Shown: positions 14,586 to 22,472, numbered from the stretch's first letter. The stretch: DNA of 26,241 bases from DASVAL01 sp035649575 (GCA_035649575.1 DASRJH010000007.1:1-26241), one strand, 5' to 3'. Translations and numbers: made by a program. The notes: generated from the sequence alone by a model not told the origin.

Positions 14586-14614
14586 ATGCTGTCGCCGCTG
14601 GTGGCCGACTGCAA
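14586..14614 (-). promoter_or_regulatory. Candidate leaderless promoter of the TolB-like gene
   Basis: On the minus strand TTGCAG (14614-14609), a 17-bp spacer and CAGCAT (14591-14586) are followed by six bases and the ATG. Spacing is ideal for a sigma70-type promoter with transcription starting at the start codon. Confidence 0.5.
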
Positions 14615-14677
14615 CGGTCGAACTCCCGGCCCCGTCATGCGAACGTCACGCCCAGCGAACGCGCCAAACGACGTCGA

Positions 14678-14829
14678 TCGGACTCATGCCGCAGCGGCGC
14701 CTGGTGGCTGTTTCGCCCTGTTCGTGCGTGCGTTGCGGCGATGCCAAGCTACTCGGACTCATGCCGCAGCGGCGGCTGGTGGCTGTTTCGCCCTGTTCGT
14801 GAGCGCCGCGTTGCGGCGATGCCAAGCTA
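14678..14829. repeat. Two-copy tandem repeat, unit 75/78 bp, between the XRE gene and the TolB-like gene
   Basis: Unit 1 (14678-14752) and unit 2 (14753-14830) share tcggactcatgccgcagcgg, then ctggtggctgtttcgccctg, ttcgtg and gttgcggcgatgccaagcta. They differ by a few substitutions and a 3-base insertion near the middle. Unit 2 ends exactly at the stop codon of the XRE gene (TAG at 14827-14829), and unit 1 therefore carries a copy of that stop. Each unit includes the palindrome GCCGC-A-GCGGC. Confidence 0.9.
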
Positions 14830-15282
14830 ACTGTCCGCGATCTCGGCGATCTGACCCATGGTGCCCTTCTCGCTGCCGACGAGCCCGAGCACGACGCGTT
14901 CGTCCATGGCCAGATCGGGATGAGCAGAAAGGAACTCCCCGCGGTGCTTCTGGACGAGGACGCGGATTCGCTGCAGGAAACGCTCGGGGTCGCTGACTTG
15001 CAGCAGGCCCGAGCGTCCCAGTGCGTCGGCGGCAACACGGTTGGCGGCGCGGTCCAGGTCTGCTGGCACGAGGCGATACTCGTCGAGCCAGAAGTCCGCG
15101 CGCAGCTCGAAAAAGGCCACCAGGTTGCGAAGGTGAGGCAGCGTGATCGCCGATCGCCCCTTGCAGATGTCCGTCGCGGTTTGCGGTGACACCCCCAAAG
15201 CCCGGGCGAGATCTCTCTTCTTGAGGCGACGCTGCTCGAGCAGAGCAGAGATCTTCTCGTGGATGAGGACCATGAGAAGCAT
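14827..15282 (-). CDS. XRE-family (HigA/Cro-like) transcriptional regulator
   Basis: A 151-residue protein with a Cro/C1-type helix-turn-helix at about residues 8-65 (HEKISALLEQRRLKKRDLAR, ALGVSPQTATDICKGRSAIT, LPHLRNLVAFFEL). The FFELRADFWLDEY pattern at the end of the domain is typical of HigA-like antitoxins. The remaining ~85 residues are helical and unassigned (DRAANRVAADALGRSGLLQV, RIRVLVQKHRGEFLSAH). No toxin gene is adjacent on either side, so it may be a stand-alone regulator. Start is ATG 15282 or the ATG at 15273; neither has a good ribosome site, and longer reading upstream is serine/arginine-rich and unlike the family. It is divergent from the lipoprotein gene at 15402 (119-bp gap), so it may control that promoter or its own downstream repeats. 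Confidence 0.8.
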   Translation of the reverse strand: MLLMVLIHEKISALLEQRRLKKRDLARALGVSPQTATDICKGRSAITLPHLRNLVAFFELRADFWLDEYRLVPADLDRAANRVAADALGRSGLLQVSDPERFLQRIRVLVQKHRGEFLSAHPDLAMDERVVLGLVGSEKGTMGQIAEIADS

Positions 15283-15401
15283 AGGATAGCGAACGCGTGC
15301 GACCTGCTCATCAACGTTCCGGGCAAAGCTCGGCTGAGAATCCGGAGACGAAGCGGCGGGTTTTCGCACGCGGCGCGAACGCGAGCACGAACCAGAGCGA
15401 A

Positions 15402-16202
15402 GTGTCAAGGACGGTCAGGTGCGTCGTCTGGCTCGCGGTGCTGGTCGGATCGGCATGCAAGTCGGGCGCGCTCGCCGAATCGATCTGGCCGCCGAGTGAC
15501 TTCGAGATCCTCGTCGAGGAGCTCGAGCTGAACGGCACCGAGGCGCGCGTGATGCGCCGCTTCCGCGCCGGTCCTGATGGCCTGGTCACCTACGGCACCT
15601 CGAAGAAGTCGGTCGTGGACCCGGAAACGCACACGCTGTTGCCGGTCTTCGATCGCCTGTGCGTCTATCGGCTCGTGAAAGAGAGCATCCGGGCGCTGGC
15701 CCGCCGGCTCGATCGCGCGAGGATCGCGGAGTTGGAACGCATCCAGGGGGAACGCGGCGTGGAAGAGGGGCCCGGCCTCGCGATGACCTGGCAGGCGTTC
15801 GGGCGACGCCACGTCGTGACGGCCCGAGGCCGGTTGCATGGCCCGATGGCGGAGCTCATGGCGCTCGTTGCGGCACACCTGCCGCCGGGCGAGACCTTCG
15901 GGTTGCCGGGCCTCGCTGAGCGCCCCGTCGTCCCGGTGCTGGTCGGGGTGCCGGCGCCGCGCGAGGATGCCGCCGGGGCGCTCGAGGCGCACGAGCGGAT
16001 GCTCGCAGAACGGCCCGAAGACGAAGTCTGGCTGCTCGATGCGTTCGCGCTGGCGTGCCACCTGTCGCGGCGCAACAGCGCCGAAGCGCTGTTGCAGCGG
16101 TGGTGCGACGCGACGGCGGCCGAGCGCATGACGAACACCCCCCCCGAAGAGGAACCGCGCCTGCAGCCCGAAGTGCTGCAGCGCATGCTGCCCGCGCGGT
16201 GA
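15402..16202 (+). CDS. Uncharacterised lipoprotein
   Basis: A 266-residue protein of unknown family. Starting at GTG 15402 it has a compact lipoprotein signal, MSRTVRCVVWLAVLVGSACK, with Cys19 as the probable lipidated residue. Starting further upstream would bury this signal behind about 35 hydrophilic residues. The body has a short beta-rich segment (FEILVEELELNGTEARVMRR, GLVTYGTSKKSVVDPET) reminiscent of small 'LVVYRVVPDTLH'-type binding proteins. This is followed by a helical part (SIRALARRLDRARIAELERI) and a C-terminal stretch resembling a single TPR-like helix pair (DEVWLLDAFALACHLSRRNS). It is divergent from the XRE gene and convergent with the DUF2911 gene, 33 bp apart. Confidence 0.75.
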   Translation: MSRTVRCVVWLAVLVGSACKSGALAESIWPPSDFEILVEELELNGTEARVMRRFRAGPDGLVTYGTSKKSVVDPETHTLLPVFDRLCVYRLVKESIRALARRLDRARIAELERIQGERGVEEGPGLAMTWQAFGRRHVVTARGRLHGPMAELMALVAAHLPPGETFGLPGLAERPVVPVLVGVPAPREDAAGALEAHERMLAERPEDEVWLLDAFALACHLSRRNSAEALLQRWCDATAAERMTNTPPEEEPRLQPEVLQRMLPAR

Positions 16203-16235
16203 CGCCGGCATGCGGGCAGCGCCCCGTTCACTGGC

Positions 16236-16790
16236 TTACTTGCCGGACTTCGCGTCCGCGGCCTTGCCGGCACCCGGCTTGAAAGCCAGCATGCCCGACT
16301 GCTTGCCGAACGCGACGTAGACGCCGGCGTGGTCGTCAACGGCGTGCAGGCACAGCAGCAGACGCTTGCTCTCGTGTTCGCCTGCGTTCGAGAGGGTCAT
16401 GTTCGTGGTCAGCGTCTTGTCCTTGCCCTGGAAATTGATCTGCCAGGCCAGTTCCTCGGTGATCGTGAAGAACACCTTGTAGTCACCAGCCGGGATCTGC
16501 AGGTCGCCGCACGTGACGTCGGTCGAGGTGCTGAACGAGCCGAGCGGCTTCTGCGGCGCACTCGTGTTCAATTCCTTGCGAGCTCCGGCACCATTGGCCT
16601 TGTCCTGGAGAGCGGCCATCTTCTCGCCTCTGGCCCAGGTGATCGAGATGTAGTCGAGCGAGATCTTGTTGTTGCCCGCCGTGATCGTCTGCTTGATCTC
16701 GGGGGCGTTGCGGTTCGACATGCCCTCCTTCTGGGCGAAGGCGGGGGCGCAGAGCGCCGTGACGAGGACGATCGAAAAGAGGTTCTTCAT
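16236..16790 (-). CDS. DUF2911-family exported protein
   Basis: A 184-residue secreted protein with a signal peptide (MKNLFSIVLVTALCAPAFAQ, cleavage AFA-Q). The DUF2911 core follows: ISLDYISITWARGEKM, TSTDVTCGDLQIPAGDYKVF, FTITEELAWQINFQGKD, then MTLSNAGEHESKRLLLCLHA. The family is common in Bacteroidetes and planctomycetes; function is not known. The tail (KPGAGKAADAKSGK) is low-complexity. ATG 16790 lacks a strong Shine-Dalgarno; a -10-like TAGACT overlaps the stop codon of the upstream asparagine-synthetase-like gene, giving a leader of about 40 nt, so it is probably transcribed on its own rather than only by read-through. Confidence 0.88.
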   Translation of the reverse strand: MKNLFSIVLVTALCAPAFAQKEGMSNRNAPEIKQTITAGNNKISLDYISITWARGEKMAALQDKANGAGARKELNTSAPQKPLGSFSTSTDVTCGDLQIPAGDYKVFFTITEELAWQINFQGKDKTLTTNMTLSNAGEHESKRLLLCLHAVDDHAGVYVAFGKQSGMLAFKPGAGKAADAKSGK

Positions 16791-16837
16791 GGGTATTTGC
16801 TTTCTCGGCGACTTCGATGGTCTTCCGAGGGGCGGAG

Positions 16838-16843
16838 AGTCTA
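16838..16843 (-). promoter_or_regulatory. Candidate -10 box of the DUF2911 gene, overlapping the upstream stop codon
   Basis: TAGACT on the minus strand includes the TAG stop (16843-16841) of the preceding gene. A partial -35 (CGGACG) lies 18 bp upstream. Transcription would start about 40 nt before the DUF2911 ATG. Confidence 0.3.
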
Positions 16844-18703
16844 CGCACCACTTGCGTTGCCCGTCCGTACCGAGTTGGGGTTTTCCCCCTCGAGGGTGCG
16901 CAGGAACAGCTCGCACGCGACGAGAAGGTAGAGGCCGTGGCCGAGGTTGCTGCGCCCGCTGCGGTGTCGGTCGACCACGGCCGCGATCCCGCCGGGTCGC
17001 AGATGCGGGCGCTGTTGCGTGCGGGCTTCGGCCAGCAGGTCGAGCCACGGCAGATTGCCGCGGAACCAGCGATCGAGCGGCAGCGCGAAGCCGTGCTTGG
17101 GCAGGCGCAAGACCTCGGATGGCAAGTCGTTGGCGAATGCAGCCCGCACCGGCGCTTTGCCCAGCGCCCGACGATCGGCGCCGAGCTCGGCGAGGTCGCC
17201 CTCGAGCCAGGGGCATCGCGCTTCGAGGCCGGCGGCCATGGTCGCGATGTCGACCTTGGGCAGCAGATCGTTACGCAGGTAGCCATCGAGGTCGGCTTGG
17301 CGCGCCCGTTCCACGGGATCGCGGTGGCCTTCGGGTCCGGACCGGGACAAAGACCCGAGGTCCCGCCACACGCGGCGGTTCGCGAAGTTGGGCACCAGCA
17401 CCGTCTGGCCGAACGCCGGTGGCGTCACCGCGAGCAGCGCCGCCGCCGGATCCACGGCGACCGTCGCGCGCAGCCATCGCGACGTGTAGCTCATCGACCA
17501 GCGCGGTGCGAACGGCTGCAACCACGGCAGTCGCGGCAAGGAGGCCAGCGCGCGGTAGCGGCGATAGCCGAGGAACAACTCGTCCGCCCCTTCGCCTCCG
17601 AGCACGATGCGAATGTCGTCCGCGGCCGCGGCGCGCGCGACCGCGTGCACGGCGAGGATCGACGGGTCGCCGAGAGGCTGTCCCGCGAGCTGCGTCAATC
17701 GCGGCAGTGCCTGCAGCACCTCGGGGCCCGCGTCGACGGGTCGGAAACGCAATCCGCAGCTGGCCGCGACCACGCGGGCCGCCTCGCGCTCGCTCGTGTT
17801 GGCGCCTTCGGCCCGGAACTGGTAGGCGGGCAGGTGCCGGCCGAGCTCGCGCAGTGCGACCGCGAGACAGCTGCTGTCGATGCCACCCGAGAGCAGGAGA
17901 CCCGTCCGCAATTCGGTATCGACGCATCTCGCGACGCTCGCGACGAGTCGGCCGCGCAGCGTCGAGGACACAGGCGCGGGCCACCAGGTCCGCGGTTGCG
18001 GCAGCGACGGTTCGTAGCGACGCCACCACCGGCTCGCGTTCGGGCTCGCGATGATCGGCAAACCACGTTGCGGCAACTGCTCCAACCAGCAGCGCGCGCT
18101 GAAGCGGTGCGGCTTCGACTCGGCGAACCCGCGGCGGAACCACTCGGCCAGGCGGCGCGTCGGGTTGCAGGCCGGCATGCCGAGGCAGCGCAACGCAGCC
18201 GGCGTCGAAGCGAACGCGACCAGCTCCGGCTGGCTGCCGTGTCGTTCGACGAGACAGAAGAACGGCTTCTCGCCGTAGCGATCCTGACCGAGCACGAGCT
18301 TACCCGTGTTGGTGTCGATCACGGCGTAGGCGTGATGACCGCGCAGGTGCGCGAGCGCTTCGGCGTCCTGCTGCTCGACGGCGAGCAGCGGCAACCACGC
18401 GTCGTTCGGAGGTGTTCGCCATTCGGCGCGTGGCAGCAGACGAGCCCACAGCTCGCGCGCATTCGTGATCGCGCCGTTCAACACGCCGATGTGGCGGCGA
18501 CCGCGTCGCTGCACGGGCTGCGTGCTGTGCTTTTGCGTGATCGCGAGCCTCGCACAGCCGAACCACCAGTCGCCGGCGTGCACGACGGCAGCGCCGTCCG
18601 GGCCGCGCCACGCGAGCTCGTCGACGGCGCGCTGCAGGGCTGCGCGCGGCTCGATCCCGCGCCGCAGGAGCCAATCGTGTCGGGCGCCGACGATGCCGCA
18701 CAT
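16841..18703 (-). CDS. asnB: Asparagine synthetase (glutamine-hydrolysing)-like amidotransferase
   Basis: A 620-residue cytosolic enzyme with an N-terminal class II glutaminase domain and a C-terminal ATP-pyrophosphatase synthetase domain, which transfer ammonia from glutamine to an adenylated carboxylate (aspartate in true AsnB). Cys2 (MCGIVG) is the glutaminase nucleophile; RGPDG (33-37) and DRYGEKPFF (141-149) follow. The synthetase P-loop is SGGIDSS (272-278), with GGEGADELFLGYRRY later. ATG 18703 is fixed because Cys must be residue 2. The usual NGEIYN glutamine-binding loop reads NGAITN (76-81), so the conserved Glu is replaced by Ala. It lies 16 bp downstream of inositol-1-phosphate synthase, so the two are probably co-transcribed; a role modifying an envelope molecule rather than making asparagine is possible. 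Confidence 0.88.
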   Translation of the reverse strand: MCGIVGARHDWLLRRGIEPRAALQRAVDELAWRGPDGAAVVHAGDWWFGCARLAITQKHSTQPVQRRGRRHIGVLNGAITNARELWARLLPRAEWRTPPNDAWLPLLAVEQQDAEALAHLRGHHAYAVIDTNTGKLVLGQDRYGEKPFFCLVERHGSQPELVAFASTPAALRCLGMPACNPTRRLAEWFRRGFAESKPHRFSARCWLEQLPQRGLPIIASPNASRWWRRYEPSLPQPRTWWPAPVSSTLRGRLVASVARCVDTELRTGLLLSGGIDSSCLAVALRELGRHLPAYQFRAEGANTSEREAARVVAASCGLRFRPVDAGPEVLQALPRLTQLAGQPLGDPSILAVHAVARAAAADDIRIVLGGEGADELFLGYRRYRALASLPRLPWLQPFAPRWSMSYTSRWLRATVAVDPAAALLAVTPPAFGQTVLVPNFANRRVWRDLGSLSRSGPEGHRDPVERARQADLDGYLRNDLLPKVDIATMAAGLEARCPWLEGDLAELGADRRALGKAPVRAAFANDLPSEVLRLPKHGFALPLDRWFRGNLPWLDLLAEARTQQRPHLRPGGIAAVVDRHRSGRSNLGHGLYLLVACELFLRTLEGENPNSVRTGNASGA

Positions 18704-18719
18704 GGGAAGCGCTGTGGGT

Positions 18720-19955
18720 TCAGCGCGTGCCGTCGCGGCGCACGCGGTCCAGGTAGTCGGCGAGCAGATGCCACTGCTTGTGCAGGTCGTGCTCGTCGGC
18801 GTCGAGCGGCTGTTTGAAGAAGCACGCGAGGTGCGGCATCGGCCCCTTTTCGCCGCGGCGGGCGGCGAGGTCGGCCAGGCGCACGAGGTCGAGCACGAGC
18901 GGGGCGGCGAGGATCGCATCACAGCCCTGCCAGATCAGCTGCAGCGCCATCTTGAAGCCGAGGAAGCCCTCGAAGTGCACGAAGTCCCACGCCGTCTTCA
19001 GGTCGTGCAGCGACGGCACGTAGTCGATGCCGACGTGCGTGTGCAGCGGATAGCCGAGGATCGACGACAGGAGACCATCCTTCGTCGCAATCTTCGAGCT
19101 CTTGTTGCGCTCGTCGGCGAGCACTCGCCCGTCGCGATCGCCGAGGATGTTGTAGCCCTGCCACGTCAGCACGCGCAAGTTGCGATACTTGAACATCGGC
19201 GCCAGCGCCGATTTCACGAGCGTTTCGCCCGTCTTGCCGTCGCAGCCCATGTAGGGCGCGTCGCCGCGCGCGAACAGCTCGCGGATCGCGGGCAGGAACG
19301 CGGAGTTGCTCGGCGTGAAGTGGATCAGCGGCAGGCCCAGGCTCGCCGCGGCATACGCGTAGATCGCCGACGGCCGCACTGCCTTGACGTCGTTGCGGTC
19401 GATCGCGCGGTCGAACGCCGCGAGCGTGCGATGGGCTGCACCGAGTGCCAGCGGCGGTTCGGTCGAGGTCAGATTGACGCACACGACGCGGTCCAGGCGG
19501 TGACGGTGCCTGAATCGTTCGATGTCGCGCTGCACCTGTTCGACCTGCGCGCGCAGGCGCTGCTGCTTGTGTCGGCCCGGCTCCGCGAGGCTCGTGATCG
19601 CGGGCCCCGCGTTCGGCATGACTCCACTGACGACGTTCTTGCTCGTCGCGAGCAGTTCCTTGCGCAGCGGTTGCACGAGCGAATGCGGCAGCGTGCCGGT
19701 GTTGCCGTGGATCTCGGTCGCCGAGCTGAAATAGTCACCGCGGCGGATCTCGTGTCCGCCGAACACGATCCCGCGCAGCGGTTGCCAGCCGATCCCGGCG
19801 CCGACTGGCGTCTCGGTCAGCAGTCCGAGCGGCTGCGCGAGACCACGCGCGATCGCGCGCGTGCCGACCACGAGCGTCGTGGCGAGGCCTCCGTAGGCAC
19901 CGAAGATCCACACTCCGAGGCGCGTGGCGGGTGGTTTCGTCGTCGTCTTGACCAA
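18720..19955 (-). CDS. ino1: myo-Inositol-1-phosphate synthase
   Basis: About 411 residues. It converts glucose 6-phosphate to 1L-myo-inositol 1-phosphate using bound NAD, the first step to inositol, inositol phospholipids or related osmolytes. It has the N-terminal NAD-binding Rossmann segment RLGVWIFGAYGGLATTLVVG, then FGGHEIRRGDYFSSATEIHG, FTPSNSAFLPAIRELFARGD, MGCDGKTGETLVKSALAPMF, LRVLTWQGYNILGDRDGRVL, HTHVGIDYVPSLHDLKTAWD, all family landmarks, including the catalytic lysine-rich GKTGETLVKS region. The start is uncertain: TTG at 19955 gives the usual short N-terminus (MVKTTTKPPATRLG), while TTG at 19979 would add eight mostly proline residues. TATCCT lies 13 bases before 19955, supporting the shorter form. 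It is first in an operon with the amidotransferase and divergent from the GT87 gene. Confidence 0.92.
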   Translation of the reverse strand: MVKTTTKPPATRLGVWIFGAYGGLATTLVVGTRAIARGLAQPLGLLTETPVGAGIGWQPLRGIVFGGHEIRRGDYFSSATEIHGNTGTLPHSLVQPLRKELLATSKNVVSGVMPNAGPAITSLAEPGRHKQQRLRAQVEQVQRDIERFRHRHRLDRVVCVNLTSTEPPLALGAAHRTLAAFDRAIDRNDVKAVRPSAIYAYAAASLGLPLIHFTPSNSAFLPAIRELFARGDAPYMGCDGKTGETLVKSALAPMFKYRNLRVLTWQGYNILGDRDGRVLADERNKSSKIATKDGLLSSILGYPLHTHVGIDYVPSLHDLKTAWDFVHFEGFLGFKMALQLIWQGCDAILAAPLVLDLVRLADLAARRGEKGPMPHLACFFKQPLDADEHDLHKQWHLLADYLDRVRRDGTR

Positions 19956-20062
19956 TGGAGGGGGCGGGAGGATACCCAAACGGGCGCGTCTCGACGATGG
20001 TTCGCAGTTCGGTCACGCCCAGAATCGCTTCGACGGCCGCGTGGTCAGTGCACCTGCTGACG

Positions 20063-20091
20063 TGGACAGGGCACGTGCCGCGCGCGATAAC
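20063..20091 (+). promoter_or_regulatory. Strong candidate leaderless promoter of the GT87 gene
   Basis: TGGACA (20063-20068), a 17-bp spacer and GATAAC (20086-20091) are followed by six bases and the GTG start codon at 20098. Both hexamers and the spacer are close to consensus, so transcription should begin at the start codon. Confidence 0.55.
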
Positions 20092-20097
20092 CTCGGA

Positions 20098-21399
20098 GTG
20101 AAGCGCGCGCACCTCTGGCTCCTGCCGGTGCTGTTGATCATCCTGGTCGGCGGTGGCTACTACTTCACCTTCCGGGCGAAGTCGCAGGACCGCGAGCTGC
20201 CGGTCTACATCGCGGGTGCCGAGCGCATGGCCGCCGGCGAGGAGATCTACCGTCGCGGCACGGATGCAAAGCCCTTCACGTATCCGCCCTTTGCAGCGGT
20301 GCCGTTCTGGCCGCTGTCCTGGTTCAGCACGACGTGGCAGCCGGCCGCCTGGTTCGTCGTCAACTTCGTCATCCTCCTGCTGCTCGTGCGCTGGTTGCAC
20401 CAGTTCGCACGCGGCGCCGTGCCTGGCGCTGGTCCGCCGCGCATCGTCTGGTTCTGGATCCTGACCGTGCTCATCGGCGGCCGGCACGTGTTGTCGGTGC
20501 TGGCCAACCAGAGCCACGACCTGCTGATCGCCGGACTCGTCGGGCTGACCGCGTGGGCGTGGTGCAAGCGCGGCGAGAGCGCGAGCATCTGGGCGGGTGT
20601 CTCGGCTGGCATCGGCGGCGCGGTCAAGGCGACGCCGTTGTTGTTCGTGGGGCTGTTCGCTCTGCGCAAGAACACACTCGCCGCCGTGCTCGTGCTGTTC
20701 ACGTTCCTTTGCCTGTCGCTGCTGCCCGATTTCTGGTTCCCGCGCGTCGATGGCGGCTCCTGGTTGAAAGCGTGGTACAACGTCAACCTCGCGGTTCTCG
20801 ACGTGGGCGGAACCGCGAGTGCTGAGGGCGCGTGGAACTCGCACAGCGTGCTCAACCAGAGTCTGACCGGAACGCTGACGCGCCTGTTCCGGCCCGTCGA
20901 GACGCCGAGTGAGTTCGCGATCGGCGACAAGGGCGCCGTGCTGCTCCTGGAACTCCCGACGGGCATGTTCCGCGTCGTCTCCTTGCTCGCACAGCTCGGT
21001 GTGCTGGCCCTGATCACGTTCGGCGTGCTCGCTGCGGCGCGCGTCGTGCGCGGCGCCGCGGATGCTGCCGCTGCCCAGCGAGTGGTCGGCCTCGGCGAAG
21101 TGGCCGCCATCGCGTGCGGCATGGTCCTGCTGTCGCCGCAGAGCAGCAAATCGCACTTCTGCATCTGGCTGTTCCCCGCCGCGTATGTCGTCGATCGGCT
21201 GTTGCGGTACAGGCGCGATGCATGGGCCATCGTGCTGCTCGTGTCCGCGGCAATCATGGGTCTCTGCTCGAAGGAACTGCTCGGGACGGGTCTCGGCAAC
21301 TGGGTGCTCGGCTACGGCAACGTGACGTGGTGCACGCTGCTGCTGCTCTGGGCGACGGTGCGTTGCCTGCGCCAGACCGCGGTGAAGGCGCCGAAATGA
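20098..21399 (+). CDS. GT87-family (DUF2029) polyprenol-phosphate-dependent glycosyltransferase
   Basis: A 433-residue integral membrane protein with about ten hydrophobic segments. Family features of GT87 (actinobacterial alpha-mannosyltransferases using polyprenyl-phosphate-mannose) are the N-terminal helix (LLPVLLIILVGGGYYF), then the acidic/aromatic loop DRELPVYIAGAERMAAGEEI with YRRGTDAKPFTYPPFAAVPF. The YPP motif is diagnostic. NQSHDLLIAGLVGL and GGAVKATPLLFVGLFAL follow. It would transfer a sugar at the outer face of the membrane. Donor and acceptor are not determined; the neighbouring inositol synthase makes an inositol-lipid acceptor conceivable. GTG 20098 is selected because a consensus-like promoter ends six bases before it. 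It is convergent with the UbiA-family gene. Confidence 0.85.
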   Translation: MKRAHLWLLPVLLIILVGGGYYFTFRAKSQDRELPVYIAGAERMAAGEEIYRRGTDAKPFTYPPFAAVPFWPLSWFSTTWQPAAWFVVNFVILLLLVRWLHQFARGAVPGAGPPRIVWFWILTVLIGGRHVLSVLANQSHDLLIAGLVGLTAWAWCKRGESASIWAGVSAGIGGAVKATPLLFVGLFALRKNTLAAVLVLFTFLCLSLLPDFWFPRVDGGSWLKAWYNVNLAVLDVGGTASAEGAWNSHSVLNQSLTGTLTRLFRPVETPSEFAIGDKGAVLLLELPTGMFRVVSLLAQLGVLALITFGVLAAARVVRGAADAAAAQRVVGLGEVAAIACGMVLLSPQSSKSHFCIWLFPAAYVVDRLLRYRRDAWAIVLLVSAAIMGLCSKELLGTGLGNWVLGYGNVTWCTLLLLWATVRCLRQTAVKAPK

Positions 21400-21419
21400 G
21401 GACGCTTGGCGATCGTCCT
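21399..21419 (+). terminator. Possible hairpin after the GT87 gene
   Basis: AGGACG (21399-21404) and CGTCCT (21414-21419) form a six-base-pair stem with a nine-base loop immediately after the stop codon, followed by only TTGCC rather than a U-tract. It lies in the 82-bp gap between convergent genes. Confidence 0.3.
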
Positions 21420-21481
21420 TGCCGTCGGCTCACGCTCCTGCTCGAAGCCGCCACCGGACAAGAGCTTTCGATTGCTTCGCG

Positions 21482-22378
21482 TCACCCGAGGTGCGGCAAC
21501 CCGCGCAGCAACAGCATGACGAGTGCCGCGTAGGCGACGCCCGAGATCACGAGGGGAACGTCGCGGAACAGCAGCGTGGCCGGATCGCCGCCGTCGCTCT
21601 TGCGATAGACGAGGAAGAGATACCGGAACACGCCATACGTGACGATCGGCACCGTGTACATGAGGCTGTATGTGCCGTGCCGTTCAAACGTCTCCTGGCT
21701 CACGGTGTAGAGCCCGTAGGAGAGGATGCTCAGTGCGGCGAGCGGGCCGATCATCATGCTGAGGAACGGGGCCGTGTACTCGCCCATCGTCACGCGCGTC
21801 TGTCCCGTCGCCTCGGTCTGCCGGCCCAACTCCTCGTAGCGTTTGCAGAACGCGAGGAACAACGCGAAGAAAAACGTACACAGCTGCAGCCAATGCGAAG
21901 CGTCGACGCCGATCGCGGCGGCTCCCGCCAGCACGCGCATCTGGAAGCCCAGCGCGATGCACATGCAGTCCACGATGACGAGCCGCTTCAGGTAGAACGA
22001 GTAGGCGATGTTGAGCCCCAGGTAGCACGCGGGCCAGATCCCGAACCAGAGACCGTTGTGCGACGGGACCAGAACGGCCAGTCCCGCAGCAGCGAGCACG
22101 GTTGCGAGGAACTGCACCTTCGCCGCGCCGGCCGGCAGGCGGCCCGAAGCGATCGGGCGCAGCCGCTTCTTCGGATGGTGCGCATCCTCCTCGCGGTCGC
22201 GCAGGTCGTTGAGCACGTAGATCGAGCTCGCAGTGAGGCAGAACGAGGCGAACGCCGTGGTCGCGGCCAGCCATGCCGCCCCGTCGACGACGAGCTTCGT
22301 GAACAGGAGCGGCGCCAGCACGAGCAGGTTCTTCCCCCACTGCTGCGGGCGCATGGCTTCGACGAACGGGGGCATCAT
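21482..22378 (-). CDS. UbiA-superfamily prenyltransferase, decaprenyl-phosphate phosphoribosyltransferase-like
   Basis: A 298-residue polytopic membrane protein of the DPPR-synthase branch of the UbiA superfamily. Diagnostic segments: MRPQQWGKNLLVLAPLLF at the N-terminus, SSIYVLNDLRDREED (the first NDxxDxxxD metal/diphosphate site, 57-65), HHPKKRLRPIASGRL, and the second aspartate region YLKRLVIVDCMCIALGFQMR. In mycobacteria DPPR synthase (UbiA) joins phosphoribosyl pyrophosphate to decaprenyl phosphate, the first step toward the arabinose donor DPA; relatives in other phyla occur with polysaccharide genes. ATG 22378 or the next codon (22375) is the start; TTGCCT-16 bp-AATGAT ends six bases before it. 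No DprE1/DprE2 epimerase is in the window, so the final sugar is unknown. Confidence 0.88.
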   Translation of the reverse strand: MMPPFVEAMRPQQWGKNLLVLAPLLFTKLVVDGAAWLAATTAFASFCLTASSIYVLNDLRDREEDAHHPKKRLRPIASGRLPAGAAKVQFLATVLAAAGLAVLVPSHNGLWFGIWPACYLGLNIAYSFYLKRLVIVDCMCIALGFQMRVLAGAAAIGVDASHWLQLCTFFFALFLAFCKRYEELGRQTEATGQTRVTMGEYTAPFLSMMIGPLAALSILSYGLYTVSQETFERHGTYSLMYTVPIVTYGVFRYLFLVYRKSDGGDPATLLFRDVPLVISGVAYAALVMLLLRGLPHLG

Positions 22379-22384
22379 CCGCGC

Positions 22385-22412
22385 ATCATTGGTTGGAACA
22401 TCGACAAGGCAA
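22385..22412 (-). promoter_or_regulatory. Candidate leaderless promoter of the UbiA-family gene
   Basis: On the minus strand TTGCCT (22412-22407), a 16-bp spacer and AATGAT (22390-22385) are followed by six bases and the first ATG (22378). Confidence 0.45.
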
Positions 22413-22450
22413 GCGTGCCGCCGACGTTTCCGCCCGCCGGTCCCGAACGC

Positions 22451-22456
22451 TACTCT
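22451..22456 (+). promoter_or_regulatory. Candidate -10 box of the acyl-CoA synthetase gene
   Basis: TACTCT lies 16 bases before the ATG at 22473, predicting a leader of only about 10 nt. The -35 is not clear (TTTCCG 18 bp upstream). Confidence 0.3.
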
Positions 22457-22472
22457 CCGGCGCCAACGATTC

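Noticed and set aside
14678..14830. The tandem repeat as a CRISPR array
   Set aside because: Only two adjacent, spacer-less copies of about 75 bp; no short repeat-spacer pattern and no cas genes.
14827..15282. A toxin-antitoxin pair (HigA with HigB)
   Set aside because: The XRE protein resembles HigA, but no small RelE/HigB-like gene lies on either side.
16872..16892. GGGGTTTTCCCC as a terminator
   Set aside because: It lies inside the coding 3' end of the asparagine-synthetase-like gene (encoding part of LEGENPNSVR), so a terminator role is not supported.
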